Shown here piece by piece: positions 1 through 11,009 of a DNA stretch of 64,000 nucleotides (position 1 is the stretch's first letter; every line of letters begins with the position of its first letter). Both the position numbers and the translations under genes were made by a program. The notes under the pieces were generated by a model, which saw only the letters and a list, made by a program, of their open reading frames with translations, was not told the DNA's origin and did no database searches. Source of the stretch: Eubacteriales bacterium (lineage in GTDB: Bacteria; Bacillota; Clostridia; Lachnospirales; Lachnospiraceae); assembly GCA_030524745.1 (NCBI GenBank), contig JAUNGC010000004.1, positions 62,001-126,000 of the forward strand, read 5' to 3'.

Positions 1-1592
1 TCACTGCGGCATCGTTGGGCCGGCTTCTGAAAGCGAGAGGTTACCATGTGACGATGCAGAAGTTTGATCCCTATATTAATGTGGACCCGGGCACGATGAA
101 TCCGATCCAGCACGGCGAAGTGTACGTCACGGATGACGGCACGGAAACCGATCTGGATCTGGGACATTATGAGCGGTTCATCGATGAGAGCCTGGACCGC
201 AATTCCAATGTGACGACAGGAAAGATTTACTGGTCCGTTTTAAATAAGGAACGGCACGGGGACTACGGCGGCGGCACGGTACAGGTCATTCCTCATATCA
301 CGAATGAGATCAAGTCCCGTTTCTACCGGGCAAAGTCGCAGGACGAAGAGACCATTTCCATCATAGAGGTGGGCGGCACGGTGGGAGACATTGAAAGCCA
401 GCCTTTTTTGGAGGCGATCCGCCAGTTTCAGCATGAACAGGGACATGAGAATGCGATTCTGATTCAGGTGACGCTGATCCCTTATCTGAAGGCTTCGGGA
501 GAGATGAAAACAAAGCCCACTCAGATGAGCGTAAAATCCCTACAGAGCATGGGAATCTGGCCGGACATTCTGGTTTGCCGCAGCGATTATCCGGTGGATG
601 ATAAGATGAAAGAAAAGATCGCGCTTTTCTGCAACGTGAAAAAGGAACATGTGCTGCAGAATCTGGACGCGCCTTCCCTGTATGAAGTCCCCTTAATGAT
701 GGAAGAAGAGCAACTCGCGCAGGCGGTGTGCGAATGTCTGAATATCCCCTGTCCGGAACCCGATTTAAGCGATTGGAAGAACATGGTGGAAGATCTGCAC
801 CATTCCAAAAAGGCCGTGACGATCGCGCTGGTAGGGAAATATGTGGCGCTGCACGACGCATACTTAAGCGTTGCGGAAGCCCTGCGCCACGGCGGCATTG
901 CGAACCGGGCGCAGGTGAATATCCGCTGGATCGACGCGGAAGAACTGACTCCGGAAAATCTGGGAGAATATCTGCACGATGTGGACGGCGTTCTGGTGCC
1001 CGGCGGCTTTGGACAGCGGGGAACGGAAGGAAAAATTTTAGCGATCGGTTATGCGCGGAAGAATAAAATTCCTTTTCTTGGAATATGTTTGGGCATGCAG
1101 CTTGCGATCGTGGAATTTGCCAGAAATGCGGCGGGACTTTCGGGAGCCGCGTCCATTGAACTGGATCCTGACACGCCCGATCCGGTGATCGCTCTGATGC
1201 CGGAACAGAACGGCGTCGTAAATCTGGGCGGGACGCTCAGGCTCGGCGCGTATCCCTGCGTGCTCAAAGAGGGAACCCTTGCGGAACAGCTTTATGGAAA
1301 GAAAGAGATTTCTGAGCGCCACCGGCACCGTTATGAAGTGAACAATGATTACCGCGATATGCTGACCGAAAACGGCATGATCCTTTCCGGATTATCGCCG
1401 GACGGACGCATTGTGGAAATGATAGAATTAAAGGATCATCCGTTTTTTGTTGCCACACAGGCGCATCCGGAATTTAAATCCAGACCCAACCTCGCCCATC
1501 CTCTTTTTAAAGGGCTGATTGCGGCGGCGGTCGAATATGAAGATGCAGGCAGCGCTGCTGCTTATGCTGTCCAGAGCAAGGAGGAAATATGA
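1..1592 (+). CDS. pyrG: CTP synthase, 5' end cut by window edge
   Basis: CTP synthase makes CTP from UTP, ATP and glutamine in the cytoplasm, the last step of de novo pyrimidine nucleotide synthesis. The reading frame is already open at base 3 ([13 protein letters not shown]), so about 19 N-terminal residues, including the first part of the P-loop, lie outside the window; the TTG at 15 is not the start. The synthetase domain follows ([26 protein letters not shown]), then a class I glutamine amidotransferase domain with the nucleophile Cys in GICLGMQ (codon 1087-1089) and the HPEF His-Glu pair near the end. There are 529 visible residues, which fits a family of about 535-550. The stop overlaps the gltB start in ATGA, with an AAGGAGG ribosome site in the pyrG tail, so the two genes are translationally coupled. 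Confidence 0.97.
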   Translation, partial: TAASLGRLLKARGYHVTMQKFDPYINVDPGTMNPIQHGEVYVTDDGTETDLDLGHYERFIDESLDRNSNVTTGKIYWSVLNKERHGDYGGGTVQVIPHITNEIKSRFYRAKSQDEETISIIEVGGTVGDIESQPFLEAIRQFQHEQGHENAILIQVTLIPYLKASGEMKTKPTQMSVKSLQSMGIWPDILVCRSDYPVDDKMKEKIALFCNVKKEHVLQNLDAPSLYEVPLMMEEEQLAQAVCECLNIPCPEPDLSDWKNMVEDLHHSKKAVTIALVGKYVALHDAYLSVAEALRHGGIANRAQVNIRWIDAEELTPENLGEYLHDVDGVLVPGGFGQRGTEGKILAIGYARKNKIPFLGICLGMQLAIVEFARNAAGLSGAASIELDPDTPDPVIALMPEQNGVVNLGGTLRLGAYPCVLKEGTLAEQLYGKKEISERHRHRYEVNNDYRDMLTENGMILSGLSPDGRIVEMIELKDHPFFVATQAHPEFKSRPNLAHPLFKGLIAAAVEYEDAGSAAAYAVQSKEEI

Positions 1593-4500
1593 TGAATCAG
1601 ACACAGGTACAGCAGGGCCTTTACAGCCCGACATTTGAGCACGACAACTGCGGTATCGGCGCGGTTGTCAATATAAAAGGTAAGAAGAGCCATCAGATCG
1701 TGGCGGACGCTCTTAAAATTGTGGAAAATCTGGAACATCGCGCGGGGAAGGATGCGGAAGGAAAAACCGGGGACGGCGTCGGTATTCTGACCCAGATTTC
1801 TCATCGTTTCTTTTCCAGGGTCTGCAAAGAGTGCGGCATTGCGATCGGCGGGGAGAGAGAATACGGCGTCGGCATGTTTTTCTTTCCGCAGAATGAGTTG
1901 AAGCGCAGCCAGGCCAGAAAGATGTTTGAGATCATCGTGGAAAAAGAAGGCATGGAGTTTCTGGGCTGGAGAGAGGTCGCAATTGCGCCGGAGGTTTTGG
2001 GGCACAAGGCAAGAGAATGCATGCCGGTCATTTATCAGGCCTTTGTGAAAAAGCCTGCCCAGATTGAAAAGGGACTGGATTTTGACCGCAAACTCTATGT
2101 GGTGCGCCGCGTTTTTGAACAAAGTAACGACAACACTTATGTGCCGTCCCTGTCCAGCAGAACCATCGTTTATAAGGGAATGTTTCTGGTAGGACAGTTG
2201 CGCACTTTCTTTAAGGATCTGCAGGATCCGGATTATGATTCCGCCATTGCCATTGTGCATTCCCGTTTTTCCACCAATACCAATCCGAGTTGGGAGCGAG
2301 CTCATCCGAACCGCTTCATCGTACACAACGGGGAAATCAATACCATCAAAGGCAATGCGGACAAGATGCTGGCGAGAGAAGAGACCATGCGCGCGCCGAA
2401 GTTTTCTGCGGACGATATGACAAAGGTGCTGCCGGTGGTGAATACCAACGGCTCCGACTCTGCGATGCTGGACAATACGCTGGAATTTCTGGTGATGAGC
2501 GGCATGGAACTTCCTTTGGCGGCGATGATTACGATTCCCGAGCCCTGGTCCCACAACGACACGATTTCCCAGGAGGGAAGGGATTTTTACCAGTATTATG
2601 CGACCATGATGGAGCCCTGGGACGGCCCCGCCTCCATTCTGTTTTCCGACGGGGATCTGATGGGCGCGGTGCTGGACCGCAACGGTCTTCGTCCTTCCCG
2701 TTATTATATCACCGATGACGACAGACTGATTCTTTCGTCCGAAGTGGGCGTGCTGGAACTGCCTGCGGAACACATTCTCAAAAAAGAGCGCCTGCATCCC
2801 GGCAAAATGCTGCTGGTGGATACGGTGAAAGGCCGCGTGCTTTCCGATGAAGAGATCAAGGAGCAGTATGCGAAAAAGGAGCCTTACGGCGAATGGCTGG
2901 ATTCCAACCTGGTGGAACTTTCGGAACTGAAGATCCCCAATGAGAAAATTCCTTCTTTTACAAGAGAACAGCGCGCCCGTCTGCAGAAGGCTTTCGGTTA
3001 TGCGTATGAGGAATACAGAAACGGTATCTGCACCATGGCTTTAAACGGCTCGGAGCAGATCGGCGCAATGGGCGTGGACACGCCGATCGCGGTTTTATCC
3101 AAAGAATATCAACCCCTGTTTTACTATTTTAAACAGTTATTCGCGCAGGTGACCAATCCGCCCATCGATGCGGTGCGGGAAAAAATCGTGACCTCCACCA
3201 CCGTATATGTGGGCAAAAACGGCAATCTTCTGGAAGAAAAGCCGGAAAACTGCCAGGTGTTAAAAATCAACAATCCGATTCTGACGGATCTGGATATGCT
3301 TAAAATCAAATCCATCAATAAGCCGGGCTTTAAGGTCGCCATCGTGCCGATCATTTTCTATAAGAGCACGCCGATGGAGAGAGTGCTGGACCACCTGTTT
3401 GTGGAAGTGGATAAGGCATACCGGGAAGGCGCGAACATTCTTGTTCTTTCCGACAGAGGCGTGGATGAAAACCATGTGGCGATTCCTTCGCTGCTGGCGG
3501 TTTCCGCAGTGCATAAACATCTGGTGCAGACGAAAAAATGTACGGCCCTATCCATTATTCTGGAATCAGGAGAACCCCGCGAGGTTCATCACTTTGCGGC
3601 TCTGCTGGGCTACGGCGCAAGCGCGGTGAACCCTTATCTGGCGCATTCCACCATTGCCGAACTGGTGGAAGACGGACTGGTGAATAAAGATTATTATGCG
3701 GCAGTGGCGGACTACGACCACGCTATCGTACAGGGCATTGTCAAGATTGCGTCCAAGATGGGAATTTCCACGATCCAGTCCTATCAGGGCAGCAAGATAT
3801 TTGAAGCGATCGGCATTTCCCAGGATGTGATCGACCGCTACTTTACAGGCACGGTGAGCCGTGTGGGCGGCATCACGCTGCAGGATATTGCGGCGCAGAC
3901 CGACGCGCAGCACTCCAAAGCTTTTGATCCGCTGGGGCTTTCCACGGATCTGACGCTGACTTCTCTGGGACGGCATAAAATGCGCAGCCAGGGCGAGGAG
4001 CACCGCTACAATCCCCAGACGATTCATTTGCTGCAGCAGTCGACAAAAGAAGGCGATTACAATAAATTTGTGGAGTATACAAAACTGATCGATGGAGAAA
4101 ATACAGGATATTTAAGAAGTCTGATGGACTTTAACTATCCCGAAGAGGGCGTGCCGATCGAAGAGGTGGAGAGCGTGGAAGAGATTGTGAAACGCTTTAA
4201 GACCGGCGCTATGTCTTACGGCTCCATTTCCGAAGAGGCCCATGAGGCGCTGGCGGTTGCCATGAACCGGCTGCACGGGAAGTCCAACAGCGGCGAGGGC
4301 GGCGAAAGCGATGAACGTCTGGAATCCGCAGGCACGGATCATGACAGAAGTTCTGCGATCAAGCAGGTGGCCAGCGGACGTTTCGGCGTGACCAGCCGCT
4401 ATCTGGTGAGCGCAAAGGAAATTCAGATCAAAATGGCGCAGGGGGCAAAACCCGGCGAGGGTGGCCATCTGCCTGCGAAAAAGGTTTATCCCTGGATCGC

Positions 4501-6145
4501 AAAAACCCGCCATTCCACGCCCGGCGTGAGCCTGATTTCTCCGCCGCCGCATCACGATATTTATTCCATCGAGGATCTGGCGCAGTTGATTTACGACCTG
4601 AAAAATGCAAATAAATATGCCCGCATTTCCGTAAAGCTGGTTTCCGAAGCGGGCGTGGGAACCGTTGCCGCAGGCGTGGCGAAGGCCGGCGCACAGGTCA
4701 TCCTGATTTCCGGTTACGACGGCGGTACGGGCGCGGCGCCTATCAGTTCCATTCACAATGCGGGCCTGCCCTGGGAACTGGGTCTGGCGGAAACGCATCA
4801 GACGCTTCTGGCAAACGGCCTTCGCAACCGCGTTGTGGTTGAGACGGACGGCAAGCTGATGAGCGGTAAGGATGTGGCGATCGCGGCGCTTCTGGGCGCA
4901 GAAGAATTCGGATTTGCAACCGCGCCCCTTGTGACGCTGGGCTGCGTCATGATGCGGGTCTGCAACCTGGATACCTGCCCGATGGGCATTGCAACCCAGA
5001 ATCCGGAGCTTCGCAAACGCTTCATCGGCAAGCCGGAATATGTGGAAAACTTCATGCGTTTTGTCGCGCAGCAGTTGCGGGAATATATGGCGAAGCTGGG
5101 CGTGCGCACCGTGGATGAAATGGTAGGCCGCACGGATTTATTGAAGAAGAAGGACGATCTGAAGGGACAGGAAGCGAAGGTGGATTTGAGCCGCATCTTA
5201 AATCCCGCTCCCGTAACGGACAGAAAACTTTGCGTATTCGATCCGGCATGCGTCTATGATTTCAAACTGGAAACGACCAAGGACGAAGCGGTTCTGTTAA
5301 AGAAGCGGGATCTGCAGAACGCCATAGCGAACGGAATCAGGAAAGAATATAATGTAAAGCTGACCAATATCGACAGAACCTTCGGCACGCTGCTGGGCGC
5401 GGAGATTACCAGACAGCATCCGGAAGGATTGCCGGCGGATACCATCACGATCAACTGTGAGGGCGCGGGCGGACAGAGTTTCGGCGCGTTTTTACCGAAA
5501 GGTCTGACCCTTTCTCTGTGCGGCGATTCCAACGACTATTTCGGCAAGGGCTTATCCGGCGGCAAGCTGGTGGTGTACGCCCCTGCGAAGGCGAAATTTG
5601 TGCCTCATGAGAATATCATCATCGGCAATGTGGCGCTCTATGGCGCGACCAGCGGCGAAGCTTATATCGCAGGCGTAGCAGGCGAACGTTTCTGCGTCCG
5701 CAACAGCGGCGCGACCGCGGTGGTGGAAGGCGTGGGCGAACACGGCTGCGAATATATGACCGGCGGACGCGCGGTGGTGCTGGGGCCTACCGGGAAGAAT
5801 TTTGCGGCGGGCATGAGCGGCGGTATCGCCTATGTGCTGGATGAAAAGAACTGTCTGTACCGGAACCTGAACAAGGAAATGGTGCTCATGGAGAAGGTGG
5901 AGACGAAATACGATCAGGAAGAATTAAGATCCATGATCGAAGCGCACGTAGCGCATACCGGATCTGCTAAGGGCAAAGAGGTGCTGGAGCATTTTAAGGA
6001 ATATCTGCCGAAGTTTAAAAAGATCATCCCCGGCGATTATAAGAGACTGATGCAACTGTCTTCGCAGTTTGAGGAACAGGGCATGAGCCGGCAGGAAGCG
6101 CAGATTGAAGCCTTTTATGAAAGCATAGGCGGAAAGGAAAAGTAA
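1589..6145 (+). CDS. gltB: Glutamate synthase large (alpha) subunit
   Basis: The large GOGAT subunit hydrolyses glutamine, channels ammonia and makes glutamate from 2-oxoglutarate. At 1518 residues it has the usual length. The N-terminal class II amidotransferase has its catalytic Cys at residue 21 (HDNCGIGAV); the chain before it is short, so a propeptide must be trimmed to expose it. A central domain follows, then the FMN domain (about residues 840-1200) with [10 protein letters not shown] and [11 protein letters not shown]. The 3Fe-4S cysteines are in [15 protein letters not shown]. The C-terminal GXGXG beta-helix ([18 protein letters not shown]) closes the protein. It starts 4 bases inside pyrG and its stop overlaps the gltD start by one base, so pyrG-gltB-gltD form one operon. 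Confidence 0.98.
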   Translation: MMNQTQVQQGLYSPTFEHDNCGIGAVVNIKGKKSHQIVADALKIVENLEHRAGKDAEGKTGDGVGILTQISHRFFSRVCKECGIAIGGEREYGVGMFFFPQNELKRSQARKMFEIIVEKEGMEFLGWREVAIAPEVLGHKARECMPVIYQAFVKKPAQIEKGLDFDRKLYVVRRVFEQSNDNTYVPSLSSRTIVYKGMFLVGQLRTFFKDLQDPDYDSAIAIVHSRFSTNTNPSWERAHPNRFIVHNGEINTIKGNADKMLAREETMRAPKFSADDMTKVLPVVNTNGSDSAMLDNTLEFLVMSGMELPLAAMITIPEPWSHNDTISQEGRDFYQYYATMMEPWDGPASILFSDGDLMGAVLDRNGLRPSRYYITDDDRLILSSEVGVLELPAEHILKKERLHPGKMLLVDTVKGRVLSDEEIKEQYAKKEPYGEWLDSNLVELSELKIPNEKIPSFTREQRARLQKAFGYAYEEYRNGICTMALNGSEQIGAMGVDTPIAVLSKEYQPLFYYFKQLFAQVTNPPIDAVREKIVTSTTVYVGKNGNLLEEKPENCQVLKINNPILTDLDMLKIKSINKPGFKVAIVPIIFYKSTPMERVLDHLFVEVDKAYREGANILVLSDRGVDENHVAIPSLLAVSAVHKHLVQTKKCTALSIILESGEPREVHHFAALLGYGASAVNPYLAHSTIAELVEDGLVNKDYYAAVADYDHAIVQGIVKIASKMGISTIQSYQGSKIFEAIGISQDVIDRYFTGTVSRVGGITLQDIAAQTDAQHSKAFDPLGLSTDLTLTSLGRHKMRSQGEEHRYNPQTIHLLQQSTKEGDYNKFVEYTKLIDGENTGYLRSLMDFNYPEEGVPIEEVESVEEIVKRFKTGAMSYGSISEEAHEALAVAMNRLHGKSNSGEGGESDERLESAGTDHDRSSAIKQVASGRFGVTSRYLVSAKEIQIKMAQGAKPGEGGHLPAKKVYPWIAKTRHSTPGVSLISPPPHHDIYSIEDLAQLIYDLKNANKYARISVKLVSEAGVGTVAAGVAKAGAQVILISGYDGGTGAAPISSIHNAGLPWELGLAETHQTLLANGLRNRVVVETDGKLMSGKDVAIAALLGAEEFGFATAPLVTLGCVMMRVCNLDTCPMGIATQNPELRKRFIGKPEYVENFMRFVAQQLREYMAKLGVRTVDEMVGRTDLLKKKDDLKGQEAKVDLSRILNPAPVTDRKLCVFDPACVYDFKLETTKDEAVLLKKRDLQNAIANGIRKEYNVKLTNIDRTFGTLLGAEITRQHPEGLPADTITINCEGAGGQSFGAFLPKGLTLSLCGDSNDYFGKGLSGGKLVVYAPAKAKFVPHENIIIGNVALYGATSGEAYIAGVAGERFCVRNSGATAVVEGVGEHGCEYMTGGRAVVLGPTGKNFAAGMSGGIAYVLDEKNCLYRNLNKEMVLMEKVETKYDQEELRSMIEAHVAHTGSAKGKEVLEHFKEYLPKFKKIIPGDYKRLMQLSSQFEEQGMSRQEAQIEAFYESIGGKEK

Positions 6146-7629
6146 TGGGAAAACCGACAGGATTTTTGGAATACGAACGAAAAAATGGGCCGGTCGTCGC
6201 GCCTGCCGAAAGAATCAGGAATTTCAATGAATTTCACGGAGAACTCTCCGAAGAAGAGCAGCGCCTGCAGGGCGCGCGCTGCATGGAGTGCGGCGTGCCC
6301 TTCTGCCAGGCGGGCATGATGATCGCGGGCATGGCGTCCGGCTGTCCGCTGCACAATCTGGTGCCGGAAATCAATGATCTGGTGTACCATGGCAATTGGG
6401 AGCAGGCTTATATCAGGCTTTCCAAAACCCACTGCTTTCCGGAATTTACGTCCAGAGTCTGCCCGGCGCTGTGCGAAGCGGCCTGCACCTGCGGCCTGCA
6501 CGCGGAGCCGGTGAGCACGAAGGAAAATGAGCGGGCGGTTATCGAATACGCCTATGCAAACGGCCTGGTAAAGGCGGATGCGCCCAAAGTCCGCACCGGA
6601 AAGACGGTTGCCGTGATTGGCAGCGGCCCCGCGGGACTGGCAGCGGCGCAGCAGTTAAATCGCCGGGGCCACAGCGTGACCGTTTATGAAAGAAGCGACA
6701 GAGCGGGCGGCCTTTTGCGCTACGGCATTCCGAATATGAAGCTGGAAAAAAGCGTCATTGACAGACGGATCGAACTGATGAAGGAAGCGGGCGTCGAGTT
6801 TATCTGCAATGTGAATGTGGGAAAAGACATTACCGGAAAAGAACTGTTACAAAAATATGACCGGGTGATTCTGGCCTGCGGCGCGTCAAATCCCAGGGAT
6901 ATCAAGGTGCCCGGACGGGACGCGAAGGGAATTTACTTTGCGGTCGATTTCTTAAAAAGCGTGACAAAGACCCTTCTGGACAGCGACTTTCATACGGTTC
7001 CCTATGAACTGGCGAAAGGGAAAAAAGTGCTGGTCATCGGCGGCGGCGATACCGGCAACGACTGCGTGGGCACTTCCATTCGTCTGGGAGCGGCGAGCGT
7101 CGTGCAGCTTGAAATGATGCCCAAAGCGCCCGAACAGAGAGCGGAAAGCAATCCCTGGCCCGAATGGCCGAAGGTTTTAAAAACCGATTACGGCCAGGAG
7201 GAATCCATCGATCAGTTTGGTCATGATCCCAGAATTTATCAGACCACAGTGACCGAATTTAAGAAGAATAAAGAGGGAAATGTGTGCGCGGCCAAAATCG
7301 TCAGTCTTACGCCCAAAAAGGATGAAAAGACCGGACGGATGAGCATGGCGCCCGTGGAAGGAACCGAAAAGGAAATTCCGGTAGATCTTGTGCTGATTGC
7401 GGCAGGTTTCTTAGGATCAGAGGTTTACGTGGCGGACAGCTTTGGTGTAAAATATGATGCAAGAACAAACGTGGAAACAAAGCCCGGCGCTTATCAGACC
7501 AGCGTAGAGCGCATTTTCACAGCCGGAGACATGCACAGAGGCCAGTCCCTCGTAGTCTGGGCGATCGCGGAAGGCAGGGAAGCGGCCAAAGCGGTCGACG
7601 AATCGCTGATGGGATATACAAATTTGTAG
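6145..7629 (+). CDS. gltD: Glutamate synthase small (beta) subunit
   Basis: The small subunit takes electrons from NAD(P)H through FAD and two 4Fe-4S clusters to GltB. At 494 residues it fits the family. The N-terminal ferredoxin-like part carries the cysteine sets CMECGVPFCQ, GCPLHN and CPALCEAACTC (residues about 46-116). The FAD Rossmann motif GSGPAGLAAAQQ lies near residue 157 and the NAD(P)H motif GGGDTGNDCVG near 300. The C-terminal ATG-like GD motif is present as FTAGDMHRGQSLVV. The start codon shares its A with the gltB stop (TAATG). The next gene, glnA, follows after 47 bases. Confidence 0.97.
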   Translation: MGKPTGFLEYERKNGPVVAPAERIRNFNEFHGELSEEEQRLQGARCMECGVPFCQAGMMIAGMASGCPLHNLVPEINDLVYHGNWEQAYIRLSKTHCFPEFTSRVCPALCEAACTCGLHAEPVSTKENERAVIEYAYANGLVKADAPKVRTGKTVAVIGSGPAGLAAAQQLNRRGHSVTVYERSDRAGGLLRYGIPNMKLEKSVIDRRIELMKEAGVEFICNVNVGKDITGKELLQKYDRVILACGASNPRDIKVPGRDAKGIYFAVDFLKSVTKTLLDSDFHTVPYELAKGKKVLVIGGGDTGNDCVGTSIRLGAASVVQLEMMPKAPEQRAESNPWPEWPKVLKTDYGQEESIDQFGHDPRIYQTTVTEFKKNKEGNVCAAKIVSLTPKKDEKTGRMSMAPVEGTEKEIPVDLVLIAAGFLGSEVYVADSFGVKYDARTNVETKPGAYQTSVERIFTAGDMHRGQSLVVWAIAEGREAAKAVDESLMGYTNL

Positions 7630-7676
7630 AAGAGGCGCTTGTTCCGGTACATTTCAATAGTTGAGGGAGAGTTTAA

Positions 7677-9002
7677 ATGAAGACGAAAGCTGAGATTTTA
7701 CGACTGGTGGAAGAAGAAGACGTGGAATTTATCCGTCTGCAGTTTACGGATATGTTCGGTACCCTGAAAAACATTGCTGTGACGGCGAATCAACTGGAAC
7801 GGGCAATGGAAAATAAGTATGTGTTCGACGGTTCTTCCATGTATGGTAATCTGCGGAAAGGGGAAGAGGACATGTATCTGTATCCTGATCTGGATACTTT
7901 TGTGATGCTTCCCTGGAGACCGCAGCAGGGAAAGGTGGCAAGACTTTTGTGTGATGTCTGCAGAGCGGACGGTACGCCGCTCAACGTAAATTCCCGCACA
8001 ATTCTGAAAAAGGTTCTGAAGGAGGCGGAAGCGAAGGGCTACACGTTTTTTGTGGATCCGGAATGTGAATTTTTCCTGTTTCATACGGATGAAAACGGGA
8101 TTCCCACGACTACGACCCATGAGCAGGCCGGATACATGGATATCAGTCCTTTGGATCTGGGAGAAAACGCGAGAAGGGATATGGTGCTGACGCTGGAAGA
8201 AATGGGATTTGAAATAGAGTCCTCCCATCATGAGATTGCGCCGGCGCAGCATGAGATTGATTTTAAATATGCGGAGGCAATGAAAACTGCCGACAGCATT
8301 GTGACATTCAGAACCGCCGTTCGTTCCATTGCAAAGAGATTTGGCCTGCATGCCACATTTATGCCGAAGCCCAAGCCGGGGGTGGCGGGATCAGGCATGC
8401 ATATGAACATTTCTCTTTTTAAGGACGGAAAAAATCTCTTTTCGGATCCGTCCGACGAGGCCGGCATAAGTCAGGAAGCGAGATGGTTTATGGGCGGCAT
8501 TATGGCGCACGTGAAGGCTATGTGCGCGATTACCAATCCGCTGGTAAATTCCTATAAAAGACTGATGTCAGGGTTTGAAGCGCCCAGAGACATTATCTGG
8601 ACGACCAGAGTCCAGAATACATTAATTCGGATTCCGTCTCTGAAGGGAGAGGAAACGAGCATTGAACTGAGATTTCCGGATCCTTCCGCCAATCCGTATC
8701 TGACGCTGGCGGTCTGTTTGGCAGCAGGGATGGACGGCATTGAGAGAAGGCTGGATCCCGGCGCGGAAGCGGCATATCGCTTCGAAGAGCGCACGCCGGA
8801 AGAAAAGGCGGCGGCAGGCGTGGGACAGCTTCCGGAGACGCTGCGGGAAGCTGTCGCTTATATGGAGCAGGACGCTTTTATGAAAAATGTGCTGGGCGGC
8901 GATTTTGTGCAGCTTTATACCGATGCCAAAAAGGCGGAATGGAACGAATATATGTCGCAGGTATCGGAATGGGAAGTAGATAAATATTTGTATCGGACTT
9001 GA
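7677..9002 (+). CDS. glnA: Glutamine synthetase, type I
   Basis: It condenses ammonia with glutamate using ATP and, with GltBD upstream, completes the GS/GOGAT cycle. The 441-residue length fits the GSI-alpha (Bacillus/Clostridium) class. Visible motifs are the N-terminal DGSSMYGN, the metal-binding FFVDPECEFFL and HHEIAPAQHEID, the ATP-site GSGMHMN and the C-terminal RFPDPSANPYLT. A GAGGGAGAG ribosome site precedes the ATG. No adenylylation loop of the GSI-beta type is evident, which agrees with regulation at the transcript or feedback level. The ANTAR gene begins 13 bases after the stop, so the two are probably cotranscribed. Confidence 0.97.
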   Translation: MKTKAEILRLVEEEDVEFIRLQFTDMFGTLKNIAVTANQLERAMENKYVFDGSSMYGNLRKGEEDMYLYPDLDTFVMLPWRPQQGKVARLLCDVCRADGTPLNVNSRTILKKVLKEAEAKGYTFFVDPECEFFLFHTDENGIPTTTTHEQAGYMDISPLDLGENARRDMVLTLEEMGFEIESSHHEIAPAQHEIDFKYAEAMKTADSIVTFRTAVRSIAKRFGLHATFMPKPKPGVAGSGMHMNISLFKDGKNLFSDPSDEAGISQEARWFMGGIMAHVKAMCAITNPLVNSYKRLMSGFEAPRDIIWTTRVQNTLIRIPSLKGEETSIELRFPDPSANPYLTLAVCLAAGMDGIERRLDPGAEAAYRFEERTPEEKAAAGVGQLPETLREAVAYMEQDAFMKNVLGGDFVQLYTDAKKAEWNEYMSQVSEWEVDKYLYRT

Positions 9003-9015
9003 AGCGGGAGGCAGA

Positions 9016-9564
9016 ATGAGCAGTATCATTATTGTTTTGCCTAAACTGGAGGACGCAAAACATATCCGTGATATTTTAAACCGTCATGGATTGGCCACTG
9101 CTGCACTCTGTACGACTGCTTCCATGGTTTTGTCCAATGTGCATCAGTTAGACAGCGGTGTGGTGATATGCAGTTATCGGCTGCCTGATATGCATTATTC
9201 CCAACTGGCGGGTTATCTGCCGGAATATTTTGAAATGCTTTTGCTGACTTCTACTTCGGAAGTGGGAAACTGTCCTTCCGGAATGATGTCGCTGACTTAT
9301 CCGATCAGACCTTATGACCTTGTGAGCACGGTAGAAATGATGCTCGGACAACTGGAACGGCGTCTGAAGCGGAAAAAGCTGATCCCCAAAAAGAGATCAG
9401 AGCAGGAACAGAATTATATCAATAATGCAAAATGGGTGTTGATGGAAAGAAACAATATGACGGAGCAGGAAGCGTTCCGCTATATCCAGAAGTGCAGTAT
9501 GGACTCCGGCACAAATATGGTGGAAACCGCCCAGATGATTTTGCTGTTGATATATGACGGCTGA
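9016..9564 (+). CDS. ANTAR-domain RNA-binding regulator with degenerate receiver
   Basis: ANTAR proteins bind paired hairpins in nascent mRNA and prevent transcription termination, usually in nitrogen or amine metabolism. The 182-residue protein has an N-terminal receiver-like fold (about 1-115) and a C-terminal ANTAR three-helix domain (about 130-182), with the alanine-rich core NAKWVLMERNNMTEQEAF and the end MVETAQMILLL. The receiver looks inactive: the position where a phospho-accepting Asp is expected is Ser53 (VVICSYRLPDM), and the usual N-terminal acidic pair is not intact. Its place directly after glnA suggests control of nitrogen genes. No obvious paired-hairpin target was seen in the short gltD-glnA gap. 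Its partner or signal is unknown. Confidence 0.88.
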   Translation: MSSIIIVLPKLEDAKHIRDILNRHGLATAALCTTASMVLSNVHQLDSGVVICSYRLPDMHYSQLAGYLPEYFEMLLLTSTSEVGNCPSGMMSLTYPIRPYDLVSTVEMMLGQLERRLKRKKLIPKKRSEQEQNYINNAKWVLMERNNMTEQEAFRYIQKCSMDSGTNMVETAQMILLLIYDG

Positions 9565-9600
9565 AAAGGGCGTTTGACGCTGAAGGAAAAGAGGCAAAAA

Positions 9601-10815
9601 ATGTTTACAATCAATGAAAATTATTTAAAATTGCAGGGAAGTTATCTTTTTTCCACAATTGCAAAGAAAGTAGCGGCTTATAAGGAAGCGAATCCGGAAG
9701 CGGATGTCATTCGCCTGGGCATTGGAGACGTGACGCAGCCGCTGGCGCCTGTGATTATTGAAGCGCTGCAGAAGGCTGTGGCGGAAATGGGAACGGCAGA
9801 GGGATTTCGCGGTTACGGCCCGGAGCAGGGCTATGATTTTCTGCGCAATGCCATTGCGGTTAACGATTATCAGGCAAGGGGCTGCGACATTGCGGCGGAT
9901 GAAATTTTTGTTTCCGACGGCGCGAAATGCGACGTAGGGAATATTCAGGAAATCTTCGGGATTTCAAACCGTGTGGCGGTATGCGATCCGGTTTATCCGG
10001 TTTACGTGGACACAAACGTGATGGCGGGAAGAACGGGAATGTACAATTCTGCTGCCGGCGGCTTTGACGGGCTGATTTACATGCCCTGTACGGAAGAAAA
10101 CGGATTTGCCCCTTCGCTTCCGGAAGAGGTGCCGGATCTCATTTATCTGTGTTTCCCCAACAATCCCACCGGGGCGGCGATCAAAAAGGATGCGCTGCAG
10201 GAATGGGTGGACTATGCGAACCGGAACGGTTCCGTAATCCTCTATGACGCGGCATATGAAGCCTACATTTCCGAAGAGGATGTTCCGCACAGCATTTACG
10301 AGTGCAGCGGCGCCAGAACCTGTGCAATAGAAATGCACAGCTTTTCCAAGAATGCGGGATTTACCGGACTGCGCCTGGGCTATACGGTGATTCCGAAGGA
10401 TTTAAAAGCCGGAGGAGCGAGTCTGCACGATCTTTGGAACAGAAGACATGGCACCAAATATAACGGCGCTCCTTACATCGTGCAGAGGGCCGGAGAGGCG
10501 GTTTATTCCGAGGAAGGAAAGAAAAAGTTAAAGGCGCAGGTCGCTTATTACATGGAAAATGCCCGTATCATCCGGGAAGGCCTGAAGGAAGCCGGATTTA
10601 CGGCTTACGGCGGCGTCAACGCGCCCTATATCTGGCTGAAAACGCCGGATCAGTTAACTTCCTGGGAGTTCTTTGACAGACTCTTAAACGAGGTGCAGGT
10701 GGTCGGCACGCCAGGCTCTGGCTTTGGCGCGAGCGGGGAAGGCTTTTTCCGCCTGACGGCGTTTGGAACTCACGAAAACACGGTGGAAGCGCTGAAACGA
10801 ATCCGCAGATTCTGA
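9601..10815 (+). CDS. dapL: LL-diaminopimelate aminotransferase
   Basis: This PLP enzyme converts tetrahydrodipicolinate straight to LL-diaminopimelate using glutamate, the short lysine/peptidoglycan branch used by many Clostridia. The product starts [17 protein letters not shown] and has 404 residues, the family length. The PLP lysine is in [11 protein letters not shown], and FPNNPTGAA and LGYT are typical of fold-type I enzymes. The open frame extends back to a TTG at 9574, but the ATG at 9601 matches the family N-terminus and has a GAAAAGAGG ribosome site. Glutamate from the upstream GOGAT genes is the amino donor. A strong terminator follows. Confidence 0.96.
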   Translation: MFTINENYLKLQGSYLFSTIAKKVAAYKEANPEADVIRLGIGDVTQPLAPVIIEALQKAVAEMGTAEGFRGYGPEQGYDFLRNAIAVNDYQARGCDIAADEIFVSDGAKCDVGNIQEIFGISNRVAVCDPVYPVYVDTNVMAGRTGMYNSAAGGFDGLIYMPCTEENGFAPSLPEEVPDLIYLCFPNNPTGAAIKKDALQEWVDYANRNGSVILYDAAYEAYISEEDVPHSIYECSGARTCAIEMHSFSKNAGFTGLRLGYTVIPKDLKAGGASLHDLWNRRHGTKYNGAPYIVQRAGEAVYSEEGKKKLKAQVAYYMENARIIREGLKEAGFTAYGGVNAPYIWLKTPDQLTSWEFFDRLLNEVQVVGTPGSGFGASGEGFFRLTAFGTHENTVEALKRIRRF

Positions 10816-10840
10816 TTCGTATTAATTAATAATAAAAAAT

Positions 10841-10890
10841 CCGGGATAAAGAATGGAAGCAGCATCCGATTTCTTTATTCCGGTTTTTTT
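10841..10890 (+). terminator. Rho-independent terminator after dapL
   Basis: CCGGGATAAAGAA pairs with TTCTTTATTCCGG (one G-T pair) around a 17-base loop, followed directly by TTTTTTT. It ends the run from glnA or pyrG through dapL. Confidence 0.92.
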
Positions 10891-10919
10891 GTGATTCAAC
10901 AGGAAAGCTGTGTTATACT
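10889..10919 (+). promoter_or_regulatory. Possible promoter for the PHP phosphatase gene
   Basis: TTGTGA and TATACT are separated by 19 bases just after the dapL terminator, leaving an untranslated leader of about 85 bases. The -10 box is good, but the spacing is long and the -35 box is weak, so this is only a candidate. Confidence 0.35.
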
Positions 10920-11009
10920 GATAATATCTGCCGGGTATTTTGGACCGTTTTGCGAAGGAGACAAAAAGAACTGCGGCTGGAATGAATTTTCAAAGGATTG
11001 TGATATAAG

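Noticed and set aside
1562-2797. 411-codon open frame on the minus strand
   Set aside because: It is the antisense shadow of gltB, with no ribosome site and basic, His-rich low-quality sequence.
7630-7676. ANTAR-target double hairpin before glnA
   Set aside because: The 47-base gap is too short and shows no paired hairpins or terminator.
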